This document shows, piece after piece, positions 22,641 to 34,010 of a stretch of DNA of 64,000 nt (position 1 is its first letter; every line of letters begins with the position of its first letter). The translations under genes were made by a program, and so were the position numbers. Origin of the DNA: Chloranthus sessilifolius (lineage: Eukaryota > Streptophyta > Magnoliopsida > Chloranthales > Chloranthaceae); NCBI GenBank assembly GCA_021018995.1, contig CM037585.1:119992331-120056330 (forward strand), given 5' to 3'. The notes below the pieces were generated by a model. It saw only the letters and a list, made by a program, of their open reading frames with translations. It ran no database searches and was not told the origin of the DNA.

Positions 22641-22785
22641 AACATTACTGTAACGTTCTAGATGTGTAGGTTTATGCGTGCTATTATAATCAAAATAAAT
22701 AAATTAATTTATATATTTCTAATTTTCCAGTTTATTATATCAAACAACACCATATCTCTTGAATTCTAATCATACCTTGAATGAC
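22641..22785 (-). other. Intron-like spacer at the E2a gag-protease junction
   Basis: AT-rich, at the same position as 7283-7390 in E1, with GT-type and AG-type borders in element sense. Sequence is unlike that of E1 although position is shared. Confidence 0.45.
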
Positions 22786-22789
22786 GTCA

Positions 22790-24041
22790 TTTGATGTCAG
22801 AGCATCGGTGGCGGTGACGGCATAAGCTCGACCGTGAACCACTGGTCGGGCTGATCTTTGTGTAGATACCGATCCCACCGCTCTTTGCTCTCCTCGTGGC
22901 AATTCCTAACCAAGTGACCCATCTTGCCACACTCAAGCATGCCCTGTCTCTCTCCTCAGCCTCCTGTCTTGTGTGGTTTCACACTTTGCACATATCGCCG
23001 GAGTGAAGGACTCAGACTCTTGAAGGTCCCCTGAGTCCGAGGCCCCACTACCAAAAGATCCAAATTGGTCGAAATGATCTCGAAGATGTAGGCGCTTCTC
23101 TAATATGAACTCGGTCCTGAAGAAATCGCCGGTCGAGAGTGCGTAGGGTATCTCGGAGGTCTGGAAAATCTAGCCCTCTTGTTTTGCTCTGTATCCTGAG
23201 ATTGCCCTTGGAAAGGTCTCTCTCTCGCCAGCTTATCCCTCCAAGAGAATTGTTTCTGGTTCTCTTCCTCGGCTATGAGAGCCTTGGCCATGACTCCCTC
23301 ATAAGTCTCCATTTCCCACATGGCGACGTCTTTCTGTAAATTTTGCCTCAGGCCGAGTTGGAATTTCCTTGCTCTCATCAACTCCGTGGCTACATGTTGA
23401 GGTGCAAACCTAGCCAACCTATCAAACTCTGCTCCATAATCTCTCACTGACATGGCGCCTTGCCTCAACTCTATGAATTTCACCTCCCATTGATGCCTCA
23501 CAATTTTCGGGAAGTATTTGTGATAAAACACCTCCGTAAACTCCTCCCATGTCCAAGGAGTGTGAGGAAACTCTCTCTGCCTATTTTGTGACACCGACTT
23601 CCACCAAGGTCCGGCGTCACCATCCAATTTGAAAGTGGCCCAACGCACTTTCTCTACGTCACTGCATTGCAATACTTCAAAGAGCTTTTCCATCTCTTCT
23701 ATCCACCCTTCTGCCTCAATGGGATCCGTTTGACCTGAGAAGTTAGGAGGTCTCATTCTCCTAAACTCTGCAAATCCACCAGGCTGATGGGGTGGTCTAG
23801 CTGCCTGTTGAGCTAAAGCAGCTGTCTGCTGAGCGACGTTGGTAGCTAATGCTTCCAACACCTGCTCCATCCTCTCTTCGTTTCTCCTTCTACCTCCTCT
23901 GGGTCCCAATGGAACCGCATTTGCTTGTGATAGGAACTCCAAGCCCCTCGACGAGCCTATAACTTCGGGCACATCCCTCAGAGGAATCTCTCTCTGACCT
24001 GTTCTACCTCTGTCGTGCCCTCCTCTGAACTTAGGGCCCAT
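22790..24041 (-). pseudogene. E2a gag
   Basis: Starts MGPKFRGGHDRGRTG. The Gag core has RRMRPPNFSGQTDPIEAEGW, KLDGDAGPWWKSVSQN, PWTWEEFTEVFYHKYF and ELRQGAMSVRDYGAEFDRLA, followed by a basic linker and a degenerate zinc-knuckle region. Nearly identical to E2b gag. Broken. Confidence 0.9.
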
Positions 24042-24149
24042 ACTGGTCTGTCATTGTGAAAACAACAACATCGATCAGTACCTAGATTGTGAAAACAATC
24101 CAACCTGAACCCGTAGTTCAACCTAACGTCTAGGCTCGACATTACCATC

Positions 24150-26738
24150 AGGCCGATTTCGCACCAATCCGTGCCATCGAGATCATACTACTGGATGATC
24201 CCCGGGACAATCATATAATATGCGCTTGTAAGCAAGCGACACCAGATAGTAGATCGAGCCAGTCACTTATCAACGCATTTAATAATAAAGAACAACAATA
24301 TTAAGACAATTAATTCTATATTAAACAACGAAAATGCATTCTCCAAAAAGGAACCAAGAAGAACCATTGGTGATGGACATCCATCACCCAAACAATGGTT
24401 CCCAATAGTGGTTCCGAATAGAATGCGTAACTATACAATAAGTAATCCTAATGAAATGTACACAAAAGTGGCCACCGGGCACACCATAATCCAAAAGAAC
24501 CAAAATACAGTATAACAGACACTAGTACCCAGGCTACGGATAGAACTCGTCCGCCTGAACGTCGGTCTCCTCGTCTTGACCTCGGCCTGCAGATCAGGTG
24601 GTAGTCCGGATCACTCGATGTTAATTTAGAACACAGGGTGAGCTACATCCTAGCTCAATAGGAGAATTTCCAACAAAACGAATTGAATATGCAGATCATG
24701 CTATCTCATAACAAAAATCAAATCAGAAATGTACAATCGTGACGAATCAAATCAAATACTGATCTTTTAGACAAGAAATCAGATGTCATGCAAGTATATT
24801 ATCAGAGAGCTTAAATTGTGTATATTTAACTTAAGAAACTCCCGTGACTATATAGCACGGAGTAAACAGGAATGTCCGATAGGAAACCCCAACCAATCGT
24901 CGTTCACATGAACAATTGTGAAAGTGCAACAATGCCTCATCTATGGAGTGCAATTGTGCCGAGGATTACAAGCAGGTGCACAAGTGTGCCAGGCATCGGA
25001 TATACCGCCGGGTCGGTGGGGATCATCTGGTTTAAATCATCAAATCACATACGTATACACCTCATAGATCAGATAACAGAATCAGAAGCAAGTTTTCAGA
25101 ATGCGAATCAGGAAACAGAAATCAAAATAGCAGGAATCAAGATATGCATACATGTTTGGTAAAAGCAGAAATCAGGGCATAGATATAAGATAAACATGGA
25201 ATCATACTCAAAAACAGTTTAGGTTGGTTTTCCCCTACCTCAGGTCAATCTATCTTCTAAGCAAATCCAAAGCCTTTTCACGGTGTCAGGGTTTGATTCC
25301 TAGACCATAAACATAGTACTTTAAATGTTAGGGGTGTCAGCAAGCTAACCGGCACAATGTCCGATGGTGTTTAATCCACAAAACCAAAATAGAACCAAAA
25401 CAGGGGTTATTGATCGATCACTACTCCTGTTGATCGGTCAATGCTCCTTGTTGATCGATCAATACCTCTCATTGATCGATCACCACTCTTTTAGTCTCCA
25501 CTCTACAACAACCCAATTGATCGATCAATACACCTTATTGATCGATCACCTACCATCATTGATCGATCAATACACTCATTGATCGATCAACCTCTCTCTT
25601 CTCATTTTTAACATAGTTAAATTGATCGATCACCACTTGGGTTGATCGATCAATGCCTCTGATCGATCAATACCTCTCATTGATCGATCACCAACCCTTT
25701 TTCAAAAATTCACCTTTCTGTTCACATTCTCTTTTTATACAGATTGATCGATCACTGACCTCATTGATCGATCAACACCCTACAGTGATCGATCAATACT
25801 TCTGTTGATCGATCACCAACTGTCATTGATCGATCACTCTCCTGTTGATCGATCAATGCCCTCATTGATCGATCAATGCCTAAATTGATCGATCAATGCC
25901 CTTCGGGCATTGAACTTCTAACATTTTGGGTCTCTGTTCCCCTATTCTGTCCTATATAGATTGATCGATCAACGGGCTTCATTGATCGATCACCACTGCT
26001 ATTGATCGATCACCACTTGTGTTGATCGATCAATAATGACAGAAACTCTGTCATTAATGGAGTTCATCTCCAACCCTATTTTTCATTAATGGTTCTCAAC
26101 TACCATTATCATGAAATCAATGCCCACACCTGGGCATCTCATTTGCCCCTATTAAAACACATAATCTTACCTTTGTTAGGGCCCTCACGGGGTTTCGGCA
26201 AATCGATTCGAATGAGGGCTTCGGATCTAGTTTCCGGAGTTTGTCGTCGCTTCTGGCTTGGATAAGTCGATGCTTCCTTTCAACCCTCTAGACCATACAC
26301 ACTCTTAAGCTAGTGTGGAGTGTCCTAGCTCATCTCTCAATCCTCTATCTCGGATAATGTGGGATCCCCGGGTACCGCTAACTCCGTTTCTCAAGGAACA
26401 CCCTCACAGACCAACCTAGATACAGACTTCTCTCGCAAGGAAAGAGGAGAAGAAGAAGAACTCCCTCTAGGTCTCCCTTCCTTCTCTTATAAGCTAAGAA
26501 AACAGATATTTCTGTTTTTCCCTTATTTTTGTTCCGGTGTGGAGCACTAACACGATCGCTACGACGCGAAGTGCTACGCTAACCCTTTACCCAACTCAGA
26601 CTTAAACAAAAATTCAAATGTGAACTAATCTAACCGTGGTATAACCTTATCTCAACTAATATCACTTCTTAATTTTTTAAATGGGTCTCAATTTCTCGAG
26701 ACACGTAGTTTCATGTTCTAGATTTTAGGGTTGTTACA
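24150..26738 (-). repeat. E2 LTR2 (shared middle LTR)
   Basis: About 2.59 kb. It starts (element sense) TGTAACAACC at 26738 next to the E2b polypurine tract. Its left border near 24150 is approximate, because the LTR end and adjoining primer-site region have diverged from LTR3. No target duplication flanks it. Contains a stem-loop at 24636-24662 and an array at 25408-26035. Confidence 0.88.
25408..26035. repeat. Palindrome array in E2 LTR2
   Basis: About two dozen TTGATCGATCA(A/C) units with the same order and linkers as in LTR1 and LTR3. Confidence 0.93.
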
Positions 26739-26750
26739 TTATCCCCCTTA
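26739..26750 (-). other. E2b polypurine tract
   Basis: The minus strand reads TAAGGGGGATAA directly before the LTR2 start. Slightly shorter G run than in E2a. Confidence 0.78.
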
Positions 26751-26924
26751 GAAATTTTAGGTCCCTAAAATGTCAAGGGGTGCTTTTAAGGAAATGAGAG
26801 TGTCTAAGACTAACAAAACTAAATAATATGGAAAGTGCAGTCTAGGTAGGATGCAGAGAAAGTTAATCATGCTAAACAGAATATATATAATGTGTAGAGT
26901 AATGTAAGTGCGGATATATACGTA

Positions 26925-28265
26925 TTATAAAGTAGTATAGATATACCTGTAGGAGCGTCGGATGGACCGGCCTCGTGTAGGTGTGGGGACTGTGGGGCAG
27001 GCGGTGGTGAGCGGGTCCACCACCCGCGTCTTGGCGTGGCGATCGCGGTGTGGGCGAGTGGCATATAGGTGCTGCATGACGAGCTCATGCATCCCCTCGT
27101 GGTAATCCAGACGACGATGCATCTGTCGCTGGAATGCCTCCATGCCATCCAGCCTCTCGTGTATACGGCGGTTGCCCTCCACCAGCTCCCGAAGCATCGC
27201 GGCAACGTCGTCTGAGGAAGATGGTGGGGGATGGGCCGTGGGCTGACGAATCGGTCGATGGGGTGTAGTGGGGGCCGGTCGGGTAGACACCTCAGATGGA
27301 GGTGGTAGATCACGTGGGGCCTCCCCCTCTCCTGATGCAGGGTCGGCAGGAACCGAACCCTCAACGACGGTAGGTGGAACGGGCTCGGCTGCGCCCTCAT
27401 CCTCCTCTGGAAGCCGTCTCACAAGTAGGTTGTAGCTCTTGGTCCAGTCTTTCAATTGAAAGACCTTGGTGTTGTCAACCAAGCGTGGCTCGTGGGGAGC
27501 CAAAGTGTAGGCTTCTCGTAGAGCGGCATACTGCTCTACGAGTTTGGTGATAAGGCGGGCATAGGGGATCTGTTTCTTAACCCCGGATTTGACCTTCTCA
27601 GACATGAGGTCATTGGCGTTGATGATGCCCTCAATGACCAAATCTGCCATAGAGAACCAACGGTTCTCATAGGCCGAGAATAGTGCTTGTTGCACTACTC
27701 CGGTCGAGGACTTGTGCGAAGGGTTTAGTGCACACTTGATATACGTATCAAGCATCCACAGTCGGTCGGGTAGTTGGGCCCTGGATATGGATTGGCCCCT
27801 CCCGTGTTGGCCTTGGGTCATCTTAGTGACCACATCGGCGTAAGAGACCTCCTTGATGTACGGGACATCAAGGCCACAGGTCTCGATATAGGCGGACGGG
27901 CATTGAAGTGCCGCCGCGACATGGAAATGGTTGAATTTGTACTCAAAACCATCGATGGTCGTGACAAGTCGATGGCGACTATCACCCCATCGTAGGTTTT
28001 GGAAGAAAAGCCTCACGATGCGTGGGCAATAATGGTCGTGGAAGGGTTCGAGCAAGGGTTTTAACCCGAGCTTTTGGATGTAACCCTTGGCCCAAGCCAT
28101 TTCGGGTCGGTCCTCGTAGAGCGAGGAAGCAAAGACGTATTCGGGTAGGAAGGTTTTTGAAGCCCACCACGGTTTGGGAACTTCACGCTCAATGGGGAGC
28201 GGAACGGGCGCGGGTACGGTCGGGACAGTGGTCGAAACCGGTGCCATGGGTGGCACGGTTGGCAA
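26925..28265 (-). CDS. E2b additional ORF (aORF)
   Basis: Same protein as the E2a aORF over the conserved domain (PKPWWASKTFLPEYVF through IPYARLITKLVEQY and the RIHERLDGMEAFQRQM tail). It differs mainly at the N-terminus and at the extreme C-terminus. The frame is open over the whole domain. The surrounding gag-pol is broken, so an open aORF may simply reflect young age. Confidence 0.7.
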   Translation of the reverse strand: MPTVPPMAPVSTTVPTVPAPVPLPIEREVPKPWWASKTFLPEYVFASSLYEDRPEMAWAKGYIQKLGLKPLLEPFHDHYCPRIVRLFFQNLRWGDSRHRLVTTIDGFEYKFNHFHVAAALQCPSAYIETCGLDVPYIKEVSYADVVTKMTQGQHGRGQSISRAQLPDRLWMLDTYIKCALNPSHKSSTGVVQQALFSAYENRWFSMADLVIEGIINANDLMSEKVKSGVKKQIPYARLITKLVEQYAALREAYTLAPHEPRLVDNTKVFQLKDWTKSYNLLVRRLPEEDEGAAEPVPPTVVEGSVPADPASGEGEAPRDLPPPSEVSTRPAPTTPHRPIRQPTAHPPPSSSDDVAAMLRELVEGNRRIHERLDGMEAFQRQMHRRLDYHEGMHELVMQHLYATRPHRDRHAKTRVVDPLTTACPTVPTPTRGRSIRRSYRYIYTTL

Positions 28266-28494
28266 GGGAACGGAAACGGTGGGGATGCAGAGTCTGAGAC
28301 GGGTACCTTCGCTAAGCGTTCTTCGTGCGAGGTCCCATGATCTAATCTCGGCTAAAAATTTGAAAAGAGATCAAAATTAATGAAACGAGATTTACCGAAT
28401 GAATGGAGCAAGGTCCACTCGAATCAAGCCGGAGAACGAACGGAAATGGCCGGAGAAGAGTTGGGGAGGAGATTGGACGGTCGGAGTGCAAGCC

Positions 28495-28900
28495 TTTGAT
28501 CGATCACAGTGAACGCTTCGTGCAAATGACCGTTCGACATCCCCTATTTTTAACTTAAACCCGGCATTGATCGATCACGGATTTTGTTGATCGATCAATG
28601 AAGCATCTTTAAGCCCTAAATCGATGCATTGATCGATCACCAACCTCTCATTGATCGATCATCGATGCCTTATTGATCGATCACTACTAATGTTGATCGA
28701 TCACTACTTTCCTTCCAATGCAAAATTGATCGATCACTGACCTATGTTGATCGATCACTTGAAGCTCTATTGATCGATCAATACTGCTATTGATCGATCA
28801 CCTACCTTACTTCGGTTCACTATCATTGATCGATCACCCCCTTCTGTTGATCCATCACTCACGAGATTGATCGATCACTAACCTCTATTGATCGATCAAT
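28495..28900. repeat. Palindrome array in E2b pol-aORF spacer
   Basis: About 15 TTGATCGATCA(A/C) units, collinear with 18571-18988. Confidence 0.92.
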
Positions 28901-29080
28901 GCCCTTCGTGAGCCTTCACTGTAACAGTCAACTTCTTTCAACAAAGGAGTCGTCCGAATTTGAAACTAAGGATACGTGCACATCACACAGAGTATTCATC
29001 TAGTAATTGATGCATGCCTCGCACAATGACTTAATAATGTGATGAACCTTTAAGCGAAAATGATTAAGAATTTACCTCTC

Positions 29081-29491
29081 TCAATGGGTAAACAAATGTG
29101 GGTACTGTTCGCGGATTTCGGTTGCGCGTTCCCAAGTAGCTTCAGTGTCCGAATGATTTCTCCACTTGACTAGTACCAGTGGAATTAACTTAGTCCGCAG
29201 AACTTGATCACGACGATCTAAAATCGCAATTGGTTCTTCTATCACCGTCATATCCTTCAGAAGTTCTATTGGTTGGTAATCCAAGACGTGAGTCGGATCG
29301 TGTACGTAACGGCGTAGCATGGACACGTGAAAGACGTTGTGCATGCTTGCCAACTGTGGTGGCAAGGCAATCCGATAAGCGACTTCTCCAACCCTTCCGA
29401 GTACTTCAAATGGTCCGATGTATCGAGGACTCAACATTCCGCGTTTTCCAAAGCGCATGACGCCCTTGGTTGGCGAAATCTTCACAAACAC
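29081..29491 (-). pseudogene. E2b integrase C-terminal part with chromodomain-like tail
   Basis: Identical in its translated product to 19183-19593 (SPRYIGPFEVL, PLVLVKWRNHSDTEATWE). A short intron-like spacer follows at 29492-29580, as in E2a. Confidence 0.88.
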
Positions 29492-29591
29492 CTTGTCTCC
29501 AACCTGAAAACAAGTGTTAACTCTCTATTGATTTAATTTTAACCATGGGCATACGTATCGTCTGACGTATTTGGTTATACCTGAAACTCCA

Positions 29592-30700
29592 CTTGCGTCC
29601 GATGAAGATCCATAGCTCTTTTGACGTGACTTTGGGCCATCCTCAATCTTCGCGAATCACTCTAACCGTCTCAGTAGTATTGTCCACGATCGCTGGTCCT
29701 AAGACGAGCTTTTCGCCGACTTCTTCCCAATTCAGTGGAGATCTGCATCGACGTCCATATAACGCTTCATAAGGCGCCATCCCAATACTTGACTGATAAC
29801 TGTTATTGTAAGTGAATTCGATCAGAGGTAAGTGTTGATCCCATAAACCATGAAAGTCCAACATACACGCACGCAACATATCCTCTATAATCTGGTTCAC
29901 TCTCTCGGTTTGCCCATCATGCGAGGATGAAATCGTGAATTCCAATTTAGTGCCCATGCCTTCCGGAATAAATCGCCAAAAGCATGATGTATATAGCGGA
30001 TCTCTATCACACACGATCTTTGACGGTATGCCATGTAGTCGAACTATTTCCTTCATGTATAGCTCGGCTAGTTTATTTCTTGTAAATGTAGTCCGACTGA
30101 GAAAATGTCGATTTTTCGATCATCTACAATAACCCAAATGGCATTATTCTTTCTCAATGTGCTCGGCAATCCTAGTATAAAGTCTATAGAAATGGCCTCC
30201 CATTTCCACTCTGGCACTGGTAATGGTTGTAACAAACCCGCTGGATTTCGATGATCTACTTTCACTTGCTGGCAGACCAAACACCTAGAAATGAAATCTG
30301 CCACATCCTTCTTTAATCCTCTCCACCAAAAACTTCTCTTGAGATCTTGGTACATCTTGGTACTCCCAGGATGTATAGCATATGTAGACTTATGCGCTTC
30401 CTCCAAAATTGTGTCTTTTAGGTCCTTTGTATCCGGTATGCATACCCGATCTCGAAATAGCAATGTGCCATCATCCTTGATGGTAAAATCAGGTCTGATC
30501 CCGTTGATCACATCTCTTCTAATTGCCATAAGCTCATTGTCAATCATCTGGAGCTTACGTACATTGTCAAACAATGTAGGGCGTATCACGATGGTAGCCA
30601 TTAGTGTCCCTGAACCTCTAACATCAATCAGCGTATCACATAAGGCCAGGTCCTCAAGTAGGTGCCACCTTTGTACTCGGGTGATAAGATGTGCCAACTG
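29592..30700 (-). pseudogene. E2b integrase
   Basis: [61 protein letters not shown] and APYEALYGRRCRSPLNW are visible in family order. Broken, more so than E2a. Confidence 0.88.
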
Positions 30701-32470
30701 GGCTGACGACTTTCTGCTCAAAGCATCTGCCACAACATTGGCCTTCCCAGGGTGATACTGGATGGAACAATCGTAGTCTTTCAAGAACTCCATCCATCTG
30801 CGTTGTCTCATATTCAAATCCTTTTGAGTAAACAAATATTTAAGGCTTTTGTGGTCGGTAAAGATATCAAACGTCTCACCGTACAAGTAGTGCCTCCAAA
30901 TCTTCAAGGCAAAGATTACCGCAGCCAACTCTAAGTCATGAGTCGGATAATTCTTTTCATGCTCCTTCAGCTGTCTAGAGCCATAAGCGATAACCTTCTT
31001 GTGCTGGTTGAGGACACAACCCAAACCACCATATGATGTGTCACTGTAGATAGCAAAACCTCCTCTGCCAGAAGGTATTGCCAACACTGGTGCTGTAGTC
31101 AGACGCGTCTTCAATTCCTGAAAGCTCTTCTCACACTGATCAGTCCAATCAAATCTAGCATTCTTCTTAGTGAGCTGAGTGAGTGGACCGGATAGTTTAG
31201 AGAACCCCTCCACGAACCGTCTGTAGTATCCGGCCAAACCAAGAAAACTACGGACCTCTGTTACTGTCCTCGGCTGTTCCCAGTTCACAACGGCTTCAAT
31301 CTTAGCCGGATCCGTAATACCCTTTCTTGAGACGATATGACCCAAGAAACTAACTTGGTCAGCCGAACTCACACTTACCGAGCTTTGCATAAAGTTTGTG
31401 ATCTCTCGAGGGTCTCAAAGTAACACGATGCCCTTCATGTTCCTCCTTGTCTTGGAATAGACAAGGATGTCATCTAAATACCACCAGCGATGTGTCCAAG
31501 TGTGGTTTAAACACTCGGTTCATCAAGTCCATGAAAGCGAGTGCGTTCGTCAATCCAAATGGCATAACAAGGAATTCATAGTGCCCATATCCGGTTACGA
31601 ATGCCGTCTTCTCAATGTCTTCTTGACTCGTAGTTGATGATAAACCGCAAGTCGATCTTCGTAAAGAACCTCGCTCCTTGCAATTGATCAAACGGATCAT
31701 CGATTCTAGGAAGCGGGTAGCGATTCTTAATCGTCAACTTTAATTTAGCGTCGATAGTCGATGCCCATCCTTCTTTCTGACAAACAATACTGGTGCTCCC
31801 CATGGAGACACACTAGGTCGCACAAAACCTTTGTCAAGTAGTTCTTGCAATTGCTCTTTAGCTCTTGTAATTCGGAGCCATCCGATAGGAGCCTTTGATC
31901 TTGGCTCGATCACGATTAGATTGATTACAAACTCCACCTCCCGATCTGGTGGTAGTCCCGGTAAATCCTCAGGAAATACATCGGAATACTCGCATGCAAT
32001 GGGAATATCGGATATCACATTTGTCTTCTCCCGTTGCTCTTGTAGGAAGGCTATATATCCACTGCATCCACTCTCCATCATTCTCTCTGCCCGAATAGCG
32101 GATATCAAAGGAGCTACCTTAGACTTCACTCCGAAGAATCTAAAGGATCGCTCCTTTGGAGGGCGGAAAACTACCATCTTCCGAAGACAATCCACACTTG
32201 CGTGGTAAGCAGATAGCCAGTCCATTCCCAAGATGATGTCAAAACCTTTCATATCTAACAGAATCAAATCGCCTGTCTCATGATCATCATCGCCACTATC
32301 ATCGATTTATTTACACGGTGAGTGCATTCACCGCACTACCGTGGGGATTGACACCGTCGAGGATAAAATCTAGTTACGGGTGGCACTCAATTCCTTTGTA
32401 AATTGAGGCGACGAAGAATGTGTAGAGCACAGGTCTATCAGGGGCTCGTGCTCTATGGAAGCAAATATCG
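30700..32470 (-). pseudogene. E2b protease, reverse transcriptase and RNase H
   Basis: The protease end ([20 protein letters not shown]), RT blocks ([25 protein letters not shown]), and the connection [10 protein letters not shown]. RNase H has [24 protein letters not shown] and [12 protein letters not shown], ending DALSRKSS. Broken, with several interruptions concentrated in RT. Confidence 0.88.
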
Positions 32471-32632
32471 CAACTCCTATACGCATACCAATATCAACAT
32501 TACTGTAACGTTCTAGATGTGTAGGTTTATGCGTGCTATTATAATCAAAATAAATAAATTAATTTATATATTTCTAATTTTCCAGTTTATTATATCAAAC
32601 AACACCATATCTCTTGAATTCTAATCATACCT
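32471..32632 (-). other. Intron-like spacer at the E2b gag-protease junction
   Basis: AT-rich, nearly identical to 22641-22785, between the end of gag and protease. Confidence 0.45.
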
Positions 32633-33837
32633 TGAATGACGTCATTTGATGTCAGAGCATCGGTGGCGGTGACGGCATAAGCTCGACCGTGAACCACTGG
32701 TCGGGCTGATCTTTGTGTAGATACCGATCCTGACCGCTCTTTGCTCTCCTCAGGGCAATTCCTAACCAAGTGACCCATCTTGCCACACCTGAAGCATGCC
32801 CCTGTCTCTCTCCTGCAGTCCTCTTTGTGTGGTTTCCCACACTTTGCACATATCGCGGCCGGAGTGAAGGACGAGACTCTTGAAGGTCCCTGAGTCACTG
32901 AGGCCCCGCTACCAGAAGATCCAGCTGGTCGAAATGATCTGGAAGATGTAGGCGCTGCTGCTCTCTGATATGAACTCGGTCCTGAAGAAATCGCCGGTCG
33001 AGAGTGCGTAGGGTATCTCGGAGGTCTGGAAAATCTAGCCCTCTTGTTTTGCTCTGTATCCTGAGATTGCCCTTGGAATGGTCTCTCTCTCGCCTGCTTA
33101 TCCCTCCAAGAGAATTGTTTCTGGTTCTCTTCCTCAGCTATGAGAGCCTTGGCCATGACTCCCTCATAAGTCTCCATTTCCCACATGGCGACGTCTTTCT
33201 GTAAATTTTGCCTCAGGCCGAGTTGGAATTTCCTTGCTCTCATCAACTCCGTGGCTACATGTTGAGGTGCAAACCTAGCCAACCTATCAAACTCTGCTCC
33301 ATAATCTCTCACTGACATGGCGCCTTGCCTCAACTCTATGAATTTCACCTCCCATTGATGCCTCACAATTTTCGGGAAGTATTTGTGATAAAACACCTCC
33401 GTAAACTCCTCCCATGTCCAAGGAGTGTGAAGAAACTCTCTCTGTCTATTTTGTGACACCGACTTCCACCAAGGTCCGGCGTCACCATCCAATTTGAAAG
33501 TGGCCCAACGCACTTTCTCTACGTCACTGCATTGCAATACTTCAAAGAGCTTTTCCATCTCTTCTATCCACCCTTCTGCCTCAATGGGATCCGTTTGACC
33601 TGAGAAGTTAGGAGGTCTCATTCTCCTAAACTCTGCAAATCCACCAGGCTGATGGGGTGGTCTAGCTGCCTGTTGAGCTAAAGCAGCTGTCTGCTGAGCG
33701 ACGTTGGTAGCTAATGCTTCCAACACCTGCTCCATCCTCTCTTCGTTTCTCCTTCTACCTCCTGGGTCCCAATGGAACCGCATTTGCTTGTGATAGGAAC
33801 TCCAAGCCCCTCGGCGAAGCCTATAACCCGGGCACAT
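32633..33837 (-). pseudogene. E2b gag with CCHC zinc knuckle
   Basis: Gag core blocks as in E2a, then paired Cys motifs CAKCGKPHKEDC and CFRCGKMGHLVRNC, and RPVVHGRAYAVTATDA at the end. Largely open after the N-terminus. In the family it forms the particle and binds element RNA. Confidence 0.9.
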
Positions 33838-33995
33838 CCCTCAGAGGAATCTCTCTCTGACCTGTTCTACCTCTGTCGTGCCCTCCTCTGAACTTAGGGC
33901 CCATACTGGTCTGTCATTGTGAAAACAACAACATCGATCAGTACCTAGATTGTGAAAACAATCCAACCTGAACCCGTAGTTCAACCTAACGTCTA

Positions 33996-34008
33996 GGCTC
34001 GATACCAA
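33996..34008 (-). other. E2b primer binding site (initiator tRNA-Met type)
   Basis: The minus strand reads TTGGTATCGAGCC two bases inside the end of LTR3 (GGTCCCACA). It is close to the initiator tRNA-Met complement. Confidence 0.85.
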
Positions 34009-34010
34009 GC

